A DNA stretch of 64,000 nucleotides from Blattamonas nauphoetae (Eukaryota > Preaxostyla > Oxymonadida), in contig JARBJD010000141.1 in assembly GCA_033064195.1 (NCBI GenBank), forward strand, positions 1-64,000. The letters run 5' to 3'. This document shows positions 35,115 through 46,489 of the stretch, piece after piece. Positions within the stretch are counted from its first letter, which is position 1, and each line of letters opens with the position of its first letter. The position numbers and the translations under genes are program-made. Below the pieces are notes generated by a model, which worked only from the letters and a program-made list of their open reading frames with translations, was not told the origin of the DNA and did not search any database.

Positions 35115-36707
35115 ATTTTGTCATTTGTCTGCATCCTCCTGAGTAGTCCCTTGTATGACTTCCGTTTTGGTTTTGTTGCATTCATTTTTGGTTTTTGAGC
35201 TGGGAGAGCCTGTTTTTTTTCCTTCTCTTTCTTTCTTCTCAAGGTTTTTGGCGTGCATTTTCGGATTCCCAACTTCACGTTTGGAATTTTCTTCCTTTCA
35301 CGCTTGGTCGCTCTTTCTTTGATCTCGTTTTCTTTTTTTTTCTTCTCAGAAATGTACTCCTGTGTCGTCAAGAGGATTCCAGATTTCACTACTGGCTTAA
35401 CCGATGCAAATGATGCATTTGCAAACTTCTGAATTGTTGACTGAGATTGGTTTTCGGAATCATTTTCTTGCTTTGGAAGTCTGTCGAGAAGTGGTCTCGA
35501 ATCTAGTGGCTGAATTCCACACCTTCTAAATGCTGCTTCGATGACTGTTCGTCTGAATGCGGTTTGAATTGCATTTGGAAGCGCTCTCGTAATTGCCTGA
35601 CGATGCCCAACTTGTGTGAATGGGTGTGGAATAGAGTAAGACGATGAGTAGCTTCTTTTGAGATTCTGAAAAATTCGATCGTCGAGTGGCTGAGTGAGGT
35701 TGGTGGTATTGGGTGGCAACGTGAGGATGTGGATTTGATTTTGGAGAGCTAGTTGAGAGACGGAAGATGAGAGGTGTGACGAACAATTGTCCATAATGAA
35801 CAATGCCCACTGACCGGTTTGATTTGCCTTCTTTCTCTTCTTAATGATTGCTGGTTGGATCCAAGTTGTCCACAATTGATGAAATAGATCTGAGTGGACA
35901 CCACTGTCTCCCTGACAAAGCACCTTAATTCCAAACGTCTCCAACTCGATAAATTCAACCGGTATAGTTTTCATTGGATAAATTAGTCTTGGCTTGAAAT
36001 ATGATCCGTCAGCACACACACATGCAACAAGAGTGAAGTTGGTCACTCTTGTATTTTTCCGAAGGAGGGGAGGAGGATCGTTGATGCGATGGATAATTGA
36101 TTGTTGCGAATGTTTTACTTCGCTAAATCCAGTTTCATCACAGTTAAAAATCAGGTTTTTCTGGATTTTGTTTATTATGATGATGTCTGAAAGTTGTTTG
36201 TGCCATTCCATCATATTTGTTTCGTTTGCAGCAGCTGTTTTTGCGGAATCCATCCGTTTCGGAACAGAATAGTCAAGGTTGGGGTGATTGGAAACATGAT
36301 TGTGTGTCCAGTTTGGTGCAATCTGTATCTGCCTCGTCACTTCGTTTGGAGACGAGGAAAGAACATCTTCAAGCTGTATGATTCCAATGAACGAAAGAAA
36401 CGTGAGATACCTTGGAATGTGCTTCTTTAACAGTGATGCATTTACTCGCATCGACTTGTTTTTGCAGCCAAGATTCAAATAGTGCCAACTCGGCCTGAGG
36501 GATTGCAGAAGGTCGTCCATTCTTCTGGATTTGCTTCCCTGATCGAAACATGGTTCGAGCTCGTGAGATTGTATCTGATCTCAAATGAGTAATTTCTTGA
36601 ATCACTCCCCGCTCGACTTTGGTTTTTTGTTCGAGAATGAGCAAGGCAAGAAGGGGATTCATCGTCTTATATGGTTGCTTTTGAAGTTTCAATCTGATTT
36701 CAATCAA
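35081..36707 (-). CDS. pogo/Tigger-like DDE transposase with a possible 37-nt intron
   Basis: The first exon (36707 or 36662 to 36411) carries a helix-turn-helix region (GVIQEITHLRSDTISRARTM) followed by the GRPSAIPQAE linker common before the second DNA-binding helix set. The catalytic part is in the long frame 35081-36520: FNCDETG (D128 of that frame), LFIMDNCSSH (D244) and NLTQPLDD (D280), giving DD35D spacing, followed by a basic tail. The two frames join cleanly if 36374-36410 (GT...AG, 37 nt) is removed: both junctions fall between codons. The alternative is a one-base frame change. It is expected to bind the long TIRs and cut and paste at TA. All three acidic residues are present, so it could be active. 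Confidence 0.88.
36374..36410 (-). other. Candidate 37-nt mini-intron in the pogo-like transposase gene
   Basis: On the coding strand it begins GTATCTCACG and ends CATACAG. The upstream exon ends with a complete codon (AAG) and the downstream exon begins with a complete codon (CTT), giving EAHSK-LEDVLSSS without loss. At the equivalent place in the other pogo-like copy (54869-54902) a 34-nt GTATGTTTTC...CATAG segment separates frames. Confidence 0.5.
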
Positions 36708-36878
36708 ATTTTGTTTCCACCTTGCGGAGTGATGAACAGGTTTTCTGTTTCGGGACAGATTTGATCTCTATGGGTGACATATTGAAGCAATCAAAACAGC
36801 AGACAACATACAGCACGTGTAGTGATTCCCATCGCAATTCTTGAAGCTTGGGGACGGAATTTTGGTTCGCAAAATAAC

Positions 36879-37077
36879 GGGAAGATCACTTCGTTCAGGG
36901 AAGACTTTTTAGTTTTCTTCTGTTTTTTGACTCAAACCTGATTAATATTGTGAAAAGAAGGGATGAGAGAAAGAACAAAATGAAATGAGAAGGCATAAGG
37001 CAGAAAATGAGAGAACAAAACTGACACATTCTCAAAATGTTGTGGGTTTAAGAATGTTGGGGGTTGATGAACAATAG
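36879..37077 (-). repeat. Right TIR of the pogo-like element
   Basis: Inverted copy of 34916-35114, starting GGGAAGATCACTTCG and ending GATGAACAATAG before the TA duplicate. It lies upstream of the transposase start and probably includes promoter sequence. Confidence 0.9.
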
Positions 37078-37079
37078 TA

Positions 37080-38930
37080 GTTGTTTTCTTGATAAAATAG
37101 GTGAAATGGAAGAGATATCGGTGAAATGGGGCGTATGATCATTTTTGGTATGATCAACATGATCACCAGGGTTCGGAGACAGATCTCATTGATCTCAGGC
37201 TTTTCTGATCTCACCAAATTTCTACCATATATAATCATTTCATTTTTGCTCCACTTCATATTCATCAAAAAATAGTCAATGAGAATGTTTTATTTCAATC
37301 ATTACATAATCAGTGAGATGATACAGACCCACAACTTTCATCACCACCACTCCGACAACAATTTCTCAAATGAACAAGGATTCGTCCTTACCACTGTCCA
37401 TCCTCCTTTTTTATGTCAGGACTCTCTTTGACATGTGACACTCTTTCCCCCAACCAGAGGGTCCATTCCACAACATGATAGTTGAGTGGTGGGCTTTCAG
37501 CTCGTCCAAGCTCTCCCACTTGTCCCCAACCTCACCCCACGCTCTCTCCAATCTCAATCCTCACTATTTCTGATTCATTCTCTTCTTATTGCTCTCCAAT
37601 CTTCACATTCTCATTCCCACACTCCAAAATTCCAGCCCCCTCTTCCTTATCATTCCCAACACACTGCTCTGTCTCTTTCCCCCTACAATCCACTCCGAAA
37701 CTTCCACTCTCCCCACTCATCTCACCTCATTCCCGCTCCATTCTTCATCTCAATCCTTTTCGATCCCCAGGCACATTGCACACCATCTATTCCATTTAGT
37801 CAACCACAAACACCACAGAAAACTCAATGAAATCCTATGCTCCCCACGCAACAACAATTGCAACATTTTCATACACACAACCCGCACATTCCCCAACGCA
37901 TCACCGTCTCCCACACAGAATCGACAACATCGCTAAAATACGACTTCAGTTCATCCTGACGTTCATTTTCAGCTCATTGCAACACTTTCTTCTTTAACAA
38001 AGCGCCCACACAAGATCAAACTTCATCTTCGAGACGGACGGCTCCGGTCCTCCATTCATCCCCTATCCTCTCCCATTCTTTCCCCATTGCAGCATATTTG
38101 ACAACGAATGTCAACACCCGGAGTTGATGTTACATGCAACCTGACTGTATCATCCCATTCAGACATGATCGAACACTTCGGGTTGAATCTCTCCGAAGCT
38201 CCGATGCAAATCACCCCTTCTCAACAACACTCTGAAACTGAATGACAAATAAAACAGAAAATGGTGACCAAAGAGAAGAAAGAATCAATCACACTACAAA
38301 CTCTCATCATCTGGAAAACAGACAATTTCCGATCGCAAGGAGGACTATTTGCAGAGACGGATACAAATCGAGCTGAAACAGATAATCTGTCGCTTGGAAA
38401 CTGTCAGAGATGACAAAGAAATGGAAATATGTCAAGAACACACAAGTTGAGAATCGTCCAGCGATTTCATTCGAACAGCCTCTTCTGTCTCTGATCTCCC
38501 TCCTCACTAACTTTATCTTCTCATTATCGTCTTCATCTGTCATTTCGATTCTCCCCTGGAAACAAACAGTCCAGAAAATTAGACGCACGAACATTGATCG
38601 AACAAAAATGGGCACGAGTGGACTTTCTGGGCCACAGGTGATCAAGGTGCGTTGTGACTTTATTGTTTAACTAGGCTATTCTCTCGAAATAATGTGGCAT
38701 CTAAAGCTGAAAACGGGTATTCGTTTCAAAATGGTGAGAATAGTGTCAAGATCGTCTCAGAGACTGTCACGCTCATTCGATCATGTTTGATGTGGGCGAT
38801 CGGCGAACTATATCACTTCACCTTTTCCCTATCTTGAATCATTTCACTACTATGACTGGTATTTTCACAAAATTTATCAAATCATTGCGATTAATCATGA
38901 TGAATCGTGAAGTGACGATCTATGGCCGTT
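37080..38930. other. Gene-less stretch with Ser/Pro-rich chance frames
   Basis: Overlapping plus-strand frames at 37482-37936 are Ser/Pro/His-rich in all three frames, reflecting C-rich base composition; no domain is recognisable. The C-rich stretch resembles the coding bias of degraded beta-helix genes, so a very old remnant is possible. Nothing else identified. Confidence 0.3.
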
Positions 38931-38974
38931 CTCCCTTCAAGACACCAATTTTTTGGAAGTGAACGTGCGGCGCG

Positions 38975-39041
38975 TTTGGCCTAGCGGTAGCCAACCCCAC
39001 TGTCGACTGTTGTGCTCGGGGTTCGACCAGGGTTCGAAACC
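38975..39041 (+). ncRNA. tRNA-like A-box/B-box pair, pseudo-tRNA or tRNA-derived SINE head
   Basis: TTTGGCCTAGCGGTAGCC fits an internal Pol III A box and GGTTCGAAACC about 55 bases later is a perfect B box. A D-arm-like TTGGC...GCCAA stem is visible. The T stem is only four pairs around an eight-base loop, and no 7-bp acceptor stem closes, so this is not a normal tRNA. A weaker B-box-like GGGTTCGACTCCC lies near 39793. Confidence 0.4.
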
Positions 39042-39059
39042 TGCCACGGGTGGTCTTTC

Positions 39060-41496
39060 TCCCGTTGGTCTCGCGTTGAGCGTACGTTGATTTCACGTTG
39101 AAGTGCGCGATTTGTGTACAAGGAGTGTCTGGATTTTGATAAATCATCGTCTTAAGTGTTCTTGGTGTTTTCTTCATTTCATAATTTCACAGAACTTTTA
39201 TGTGGTTATCGCTTTTGAGGGGCATTTCAGTTGCTTATGGGCAGAGTCCTTGTTCTCGATAATGAAAGTGATTCGATGATTCAATTGAGGATTTGATTGA
39301 TTTCGACATCTTATCAAACAGATTGTGTTCTGAGTATTTGACTGAACGTCAAATCTCCGTAAATTGAAACGATCTCAATTTGGGTCTGTTTTCTTTGAGA
39401 TCTGCTCGCGAATAGAGCACACAACGAACATATTTTTTCTATTTTCATCTCTAACCGCCATTCAGAGGCTGTATGCAAGCATTTCTATCATAGAATGTCT
39501 TGATTGATCTCTTTCACAAATAGTGTTGCAGAAATCCACCTGACCTCGATTTCGAAGAACAAATATCAACACACTCAACTTTAACATGTGTATGCTTCAA
39601 ACTTGCTATGATTTATGTGCAGTTAACTGATAAAACAGCGACACTCAAACCAGGTTCATTTTTCTTCACTATTATTCTTTAACAGACCGATTTCACTTCC
39701 ATCACGACTTCTACGCCCTTATTTGGTTGAAAAAGTTGATTCAATCAAGACAATCGAAGCGATCCATGCACGTTGAACTTTTCGATCCCTGGGTTCGACT
39801 CCCGCCGAGCACAACTTTTTTGCCACTACTTAGAGTTTTTTGGCCCAGAAAGTCCACCCTTGCCCAAAAATGACGTGAAAGACTGTGTTTGGTCGCAATC
39901 GATGATATTTATCCTTCAAGCTTGAATAAAGAGGTGAGGCCAGTGATAATCTCTGTCAAAAAGTCAAATAGAGAAAAAAATCACCATCGACAAAACTCGA
40001 TCCAATGGTCGGAGAAGCCCCAAATTGATCTCACGCCCAAAAAGCCCCTCTGATATCAATTGATCCCACATTATCACTACATTGATCTGATCACTCAGAA
40101 CCCTGATGATCACACTCTTGTCCCTGCTCATTATTGTTTCGTTTTTGGTCACACTTCAGTCTTCGCTTCCACTTTGTTTATCCAAAATATCCACTTCATT
40201 CATGTTTCTTTCTCTGAAACTTTTTCTCCAATTCAACACACTAATTCTCGTTTACTGGATTTTCCGGACTTTTGCAGAGATCCGCCATTCAACGGCTCAC
40301 TTCATATCTCGGAATTTTTCCGTAATCTTCATCATATCACGTACATTTTTGAATCATTTTTGTTGTTTTTAAGAGAGAAAAACCGGAACACAGACCTAAT
40401 TTTCACTATTGGTGTCACATTTCACACCGTTTTCACGATCGTCAATTTTCCTCTCAGTTTCATACTTGCCCACTTCATTCATGCTTGTTTGGCTTTCTTT
40501 TACTCTGTTTTTGTGAAAAAGTTGATGAAAACTTGACTAAAATGATGTGCTAGTGAAGTGAGAACGGCCCACAAAATGGAAGTGATATGAGCAAAATGAA
40601 GAGGAATGATGAACAGATCAAATGTGAAATGGGGAGAGAAAGTGATGAAATGAAAGGGGCTGAAGACTGTTCTGAAGTGACAAAAACGGTCAAAAGTTGA
40701 GAAGTGAAAACATGAAAAAGTGACATTATGGGAGAACTATCCGACAAAATCTCCTCACAATTCGAGCACACCTTACTCAGACCGTGAGAAAGAAGGATTT
40801 GCAGTGAAAATCGGATCCAAAAATCTATAGTGTCAAAATGTCGGTGCAAATGTGTCGTCACAAGTGTGATCGAAGAACCGTCCAAAAAAAGTGAACTATA
40901 GGTGATGTACAACCAGAATTCTCAAAAAAGGGTTGTTTTAGTACGATTGCGAAGTGGTTTGAAGGAAAATCGTTTAAAATGAAAATTGATGAAAAATTGT
41001 GAAAACGATCGTGTGTCGAGGATCGTCAGAACCGAATGACGTGAATATCTGTCAACTATCGATTTGACATGTTTTGAGACCATCAGAGGGTGAAAAGTGA
41101 CGTGTAGGAGAAGAGCGAGACGTCACTTTCTCCTCCTTAAAAATTTTGTCATTTTCAAAATATGTTGTGGGGTCGGATCAAACTTTTTTTTCAAAAGTGC
41201 TTTTTTCCTAAAATTTCACCTATCAAAATAAATTTTGTAATTTTAGAACGTGTTTGAACACAATTTGAGACATAAAGGTGTTCATAGTGGCGAAATCCGA
41301 ACATCGACTTTTTCGACCATTTTTCGACCTAAGTTCGGAACGTAGCTCAACGAATTCTCAACCAATTTTGATCAGGATTGTTTTGATCGATGACCGACAA
41401 TGTCCCCGAGATTTTAGAATTTTTTGTGAATTTTTTCGAAATGGTTCTCACATTGGATTTCATTGATTTGTGGTAAAAAACAGATTTTCAGAATTT
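39060..41496. other. AT-rich gene-less stretch
   Basis: The longest open frames (40060-40536 plus, 40550-40912 minus) are Phe/His/Ser-rich and show no recognisable domain. GATCA-rich phrases near 40005-40110 resemble parts of 37135-37190. No RNA gene beyond the tRNA-like motif noted before it. Confidence 0.35.
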
Positions 41497-42180
41497 TCAC
41501 GACCTTTCATGGTACTTTCTCAAGTGAGGACGGTCTCCAAAATACAACCAATTATCCAATCGAACGTAATACTCATTCTTTGTTCGTAAATCGCGATGTT
41601 TGAATGGCTCAAGTACCTTTGTGTATGTTCCAATGAGTTCACAATTCTCTTTTTTCAATTCATTTTCAACAAACGATTGTGTGTATCGTTTTCGTTTGTT
41701 CTGATGAGTTCTGAATCCTTTCATCCATTTCGATGGAATCACTTTCCATTCGATTCCTTCGTGTCGATATGTGACTCCGGTACTAGCATGAGTGTATTCT
41801 GAAACGAGTTCACTGTTTTCATTTTTCAATGATTCGAGAAACTTTGCTTTCGTACAACAATTGGATACTTGAATTTATCTCTGACGATTCGTATGTGGTC
41901 TAGATCCTTTGACAAAACGCGGTAAGTACACTCGATAAATGTCATCTGGTTTATCTTCATGATAATATTCGAAAGTACTCGATGTGAGATATGTCGTTCC
42001 TTGTCGATTGAGAGTTGGTGGAACTTTCATCTTCAAATTTTCTTTGTCCAATATTTCCTGTAGTTGATTTGGTGTTAATACGCAACTCATTTTATCCAAA
42101 TTAAAAAATTGAATAAAAAAAGAAATCGAATTTGTTTTTGGAAAGTATTCAAAAAAAGCTTCAAAAAGGACACTTTTCAA
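41497..42180 (-). other. Unrecognised small gene remnant encoding a repeated ~60-residue unit
   Basis: Two minus-strand open pieces read in the same direction: 41875-42180 (GTTYLTSSTFEYYHEDKPDD, then YRVYLPRFVKGSRPH) and 41497-41829. In the second, the phrases ENSELVSEYTHASTGVTYRH and KENCELIGTYTKVLEPFKHR are two copies of one unit, each followed by an aromatic/basic segment (EWKVIPSKWMKGFRTH and YYVRLDNWLYFGDRPH); the first piece ends in a third, looser copy (IYRVYLPRFVKGSRPH). The protein is basic and AT-rich in codon use, unlike the surface genes. I do not recognise the family; a mobile-element passenger or DNA-binding repeat protein is possible. Confidence 0.35.
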
Positions 42181-42299
42181 GAGGTCATTTTTTGGCTATT
42201 ATTTTCGAATTTAGGGTACTTTTTTGAGGTCATCGAAATGTCATAAATTCCTTTTAATACAAGATCCAAAAATGGTCAATCGGCATTGACTTTTAGTTT

Positions 42300-43410
42300 T
42301 GATTTCTCGATCGAGACCAATGTGGTTCTCCAGTCTTCTCTATCACTACTGAGCTGTGGAGATCAATGGCACTTCCTGTGTCGCTCTCGTCTGCACGTCT
42401 TCACTGTCTACTCGACCAAGAGTGAGGATGGAGGGAGGAGCAGGCTGGGCGAATGTGATTGGCGACCATCACGTTTGACACCGGCTCAATATCAAGCTCT
42501 CGCATCTCCGTGCACACAACAGCTGTTCCGTCCATCCTCAACCCACAAACACTGTGGCTGGATCGTTCACCACTCAAAGAATGCAGAAACCAACTCGTCG
42601 AACTTTTGTCTGTGCTGACACCCATTCTTGCCATGTCACACTCTGCCGAAGAGCCTCGACGTGACAGCCGAGCCGCATCCTGAGGTGAGGGAAGCGGAAC
42701 TGAACGAGTTGTTGTTTACACTCGGAATTGCCGTGTGGTGTTCTTCATCGAACACACCGCATCGCGAACGAGAGTTCAGTTGGAAGCAGTGGCGCGACAG
42801 TCATCATCCCGAGAAGCAACGAGGATGCCGCAGGGACACCCACATCCAAAGACGGAACGAACCAGCGTGAATGCAGCACACTGCAGCCGCACAATCTCTT
42901 CTTCTTCATTCACATCGTGTTCGTCGGCAGGGAATGGAGGGGTCCTGTTTTCGAACAAGCAAACTGCATCGTCATCAGACACTCGTCCTCCCCTTCCTGC
43001 TCATCTGGAGGCGATTGCAGCTGCTGTCTCGTTTCCCTCACTCCAACGTAGAACGAGTGGGACTTTGCAGTTGACGCGACGTTCGCAGATTGTTGGTGCG
43101 GAGAAGGCTCCACTTTGGGACCGTGCGAATCGCACTCGTCGCCCTGCTACTCACTCGATGTTGGTGTGCCCGTCTCGCTGTGGATCACTGCGGAACAATC
43201 CTTGTCGTGGACAACACAACATTCACATTCACTTCTCAACTCGAACACAATGTCTTGATTTCGTCCTCATCAGCGGGCATGGCAACTGTGTTTCTGACCC
43301 AACCACCCGACGTTGTGTCCGACATGAAACATGGCAGTTCGTCATCTCTGACACTCGCCACTTTGGTTTTCTGTGCTCGTCTGTCTTCTGCACATCGCTT
43401 GCCTGATCAG
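42300..43410 (+). pseudogene. Degraded beta-helix surface-gene fragment
   Basis: GC-richer than its surroundings, with several overlapping short frames. The recognisable part is AHCSRTISSSSFTSCSSAGN followed by GGVLFSNKQ near 42870-42960, the S-x-F-x-S-C-x-S-x-x-x-G-G pattern of the beta-helix family. No start, membrane or kinase segment remains. Many frame breaks; an old remnant. Confidence 0.45.
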
Positions 43411-43419
43411 CAGCGATGA

Positions 43420-45231
43420 AGTGACTCTGATTATGTCGAACTGGAATGGGAGGGGATAGGGAAGAAGAGAAAGAGAAGGACGAACGAGAAGAAAAGAGTG
43501 AGATAATGCGGCCAGTTTCACAGTTCACTCCACTCTCTTTCATTAGTGTTTGTTCTGTTTTAGTCCAGTATCTTTCATATACCTGTCTGACATGACATAA
43601 TAGACCTCTTTTTCGGAAAGTCGTTGATATGTCATGACATAGATGTTTTTGTTTATGGGTCATCGATCTTTTCTCATTTTCTTGAATAAGACGATAATGA
43701 GGATAATTTGAAGTTCAAACGAATTTACTGTGTCTCTAATCCAGTTTGGTGGGGCAATGGCTATCATTTGTTTCGTTTTAACATCATTCGACGCCATTTC
43801 CTGAGAGTCATGGGACGATCCTGAGCCTCAGACTGAAAAGGCTAGATTCGTTCCTCCATCATATTCATTCGCTTTTCCGTTGTCCGCTTGTGCAATTGAA
43901 TGCCAATTTGATTCTATCTCACCCTGGTGCTAACGTTCGTTCAGAAAATCACTTCCATGTCTCATCGACTGCATGATAATCGGTCATGTTTACCAATTTC
44001 CTGTTCAATCAAAATTTTCCAGTTGTTTAGCCTGTTATTCCACGTCTCAACAAGTCTCGCGAAATTTCCTAAACCCGACAATGTCAGCAAACAAAGATGT
44101 TATCACAATAAATTCATCCTTTTTTAGTGGTATCTCTCTTTTTTTCCGTAATTCATCTTCTTTAGAAACCACATCTGTCCCTCTGATCACATCTGCGTTG
44201 ATGTTGACTTCTAACGGTTCAGTGAACAAACTTTGACTTTTACATGATGAAAAACAGATTCTTTTGATCAACTCAAACAAAATCTCTTGTCGCTGCAGTC
44301 TTGATCCGCATCTCTCACAACACTTTCCTCAACCTGCTTCTGGGCTTCTTCTCTGAGAATTTACTCTTTGAACGCTCTGTCTTTTTCTTCTATGACATGA
44401 TTTAATCCGATTCGGGTGTTTTTCCCAGATGATTCATCTTCATTACCATGGTTTTTTTTAAAGTTTTGTCTCTTCCACCACCTGAGATGTCTCTGATAGA
44501 AATGATTCTCAAATTGGAGTGAAAGGAGATGGTATCATGTTTTCAAACACCCAGAGTGCGAAATACGATCTTTGGTATTTCAGGCTGTGATCTGCCCCAT
44601 TGAGGTGTTTTATTGACATTTTGACATCGAAAAAAAGCCTGTCACACAGCTATAATCTTTCAACAACAATTCAATCAGAAATACAGGAAATTGAAGAAAA
44701 GAGTGAAAAAAACGTTCTCAGCGACTTCATCATCGATTTTGCTGGAAATGGGTACGATCGCGAAAAAATGCAGTCGGTCGGTCGACGAGCAGTCGGACCG
44801 ACCGCTGCCCATGCCTAGCGTGTCGATGTCATGTCACCTTTATACATGTGAAATTTCAGCATCGAACTCCAGCCCAATTCGTCGCATCAGAACAAGTCAC
44901 TTTTTAAGACGAAAACTTTTGCCTGTGACTGCACCATTGGACGCCATTGGACGCGACCGGTCGCAGTTGGAGTAACTCATGTTCTGAGTTCTCCGTCAGT
45001 ACTTCATCATCCATCCTGAGTTTTCAGGATTCTGTGATTGGACGTTGGACTGGACGGTCCATAGGTCGCGACCGATGGACCGACCGATCGACATGTAAAA
45101 AAGGGTCATAGCAACAAGTCACTCTCAATGACGGTATGTTCTTCAAGACACACTATCACGAATTTAATGACTAGGAAACCTCATCTCCCATTTTGACCAT
45201 TCCATTTACATCTAGATCAATTGTGACTCAA
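43420..45231. other. Gene-less stretch with GGTCG palindrome clusters
   Basis: AT-rich and without a convincing gene. Between 44770 and 45095 there are clustered GC-rich palindromes: GGTCGGTCGACGAGCAGTCG near 44774, GCGACCGGTCGC near 44954 and GGTCGCGACC near 45065. They lie just upstream of a decayed transposase-like gene and could belong to its left end. Confidence 0.35.
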
Positions 45232-46480
45232 ATGAACGAAGATTCAATCGATCCTGGCTTAATTCAACACACACCACATGAAAGACTTCTTCGTCATATG
45301 GTATTTCAAAAATGAAAACGTTTGGAGCGACTTCGTGTTCTGTCATGTATGCGGAGCAGACAGAAAAGCGAAGAAAAATACGAAAAAGTACAGGCAATGA
45401 CTGAACGTGAATGTTGCAGGCATTATGTGTACATACTCAAAGAAGAAGCCAGTTACCATTGCTGCAAAGCATATCTGTACGAATTTAGATGTAGAGATTG
45501 GTACTCTTGATTCGTTTCCACAGTTGATCCATCTCCAAAACTCAGCTCTCAGACAGCTATTGTCTTTTAACACTACATCCGAGTTCATACATCTTCCTGA
45601 CAATCAGATAGCAGCTCTTTCACAGGAATGTGACACATTTCGCACGCAGTTTCATCGAGAATTGAGCAAACGTTGTAGGGTTGACATGATCTTGTCTGAC
45701 TTTTCAATTTTCGACCCATCCGCCTGCCCATCTCCTCTCCCTGCAGATTATGGCATCTCATAGCTGGTTCCCGGCTACCATTTATATTTGCCGATTCAAA
45801 ACTGCTACGACAACACGAGGAGTTGCTGATCTAAATCGGGCAGAAAAATCCAAACACATCAGTAAATTCGCTTCTGCATCCTTTTACCAGACAACGAGCG
45901 TCGATACCAATAAACGAGAAAGCAGGACTGATAGAAAACGAAGTTCTCAAAAAAACAAATTGATGATTGCGTGGGAATTTGCATGGATGCTGGTACGGTC
46001 GGAGGGACGTCATACAAAGCTTTTCTTTACGCCAACGCACAATCCTTTCCAACTCCAATTCTCGCAAATTTAAAGGACGAAGATCATGCAAGTTCGACTA
46101 TAAAGCAGTCACTTGCTGGGATCCTAAATTTGGCAACGGAAAACGGAATCACAGTGGCATCTGTTGTTGGCGACTCTGCAACTTGCATGGTACACAGCGT
46201 GGACCTTGAAAACGTTGGGTCCGAAGGACACTACTCAAAGTTCATCACTCACCCTGTTTTATGGTACCCATTTCATTCCTAATGCGCAGCTCATCTGCTT
46301 CACAATGCCTATCGAGATGCTGTTGGGCATCCTCACAAAAAAGTGCGCCCCATAGAACGATGCAAACAAAAACGCGGAAAATACCGGATCAACCGTTGGT
46401 GATAGCAACTCAAACCTATTCCATCTTCAGCACCCAGCAAATCTCCCGAATGCCCAGTAACATACGCTTTTGCCGTGTCA
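45232..46480 (+). pseudogene. Decayed hAT-like transposase gene
   Basis: Pieces in different frames read in order: MNEDSIDPGLIQHTPHERLL from 45232; a zinc-finger-like FCHVCGADRKAKKN near 45340; AGIMCTYSKKKPVTIAAKHI near 45415; then 45971-46282 with CMDAGTVGGTSYKAFLYANA and GITVASVVGDSATCMV, where the MDAGT and VVGD acidic residues look like the first two catalytic positions; and LLHNAYRDAVGHPHKK near 46300. The pattern of a BED-like finger, D, and D followed by an H-rich helix suggests hAT-type architecture. At least three frame breaks; no ends or TSD identified. Confidence 0.45.
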
Positions 46481-46489
46481 CTCGTTGAA

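Larger units (their letters stand above)
34916..37077. mobile_element. pogo-like DNA transposon with 199-bp TIRs (2162 bp, TA TSD)
   Basis: The element starts CTATTGTTCATCAACCCCC and ends with its reverse complement, flanked by TA at 34914-34915 and 37078-37079. The inverted arms 34916-35114 and 36879-37077 are both 199 bases, nearly identical and apparently gap-free. The inside carries one minus-strand DDE transposase gene whose last codons fall inside the left arm. Near-identical arms and an essentially readable gene suggest a young copy. Confidence 0.92.

Noticed and set aside
37482-37936. Three overlapping Ser/Pro-rich frames that look like a secreted protein
   Set aside because: All three frames look alike because the DNA is C-rich; no start context, signal peptide or family phrase.
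39752-39815. Second tRNA-like B box (GGGTTCGACTCCC) followed by a T-run
   Set aside because: No A box at the right distance and no cloverleaf; too weak for a feature of its own.
40060-40536. 158-codon plus-strand frame
   Set aside because: Phe/His-rich, AT-driven composition, no recognisable motif or neighbour support.
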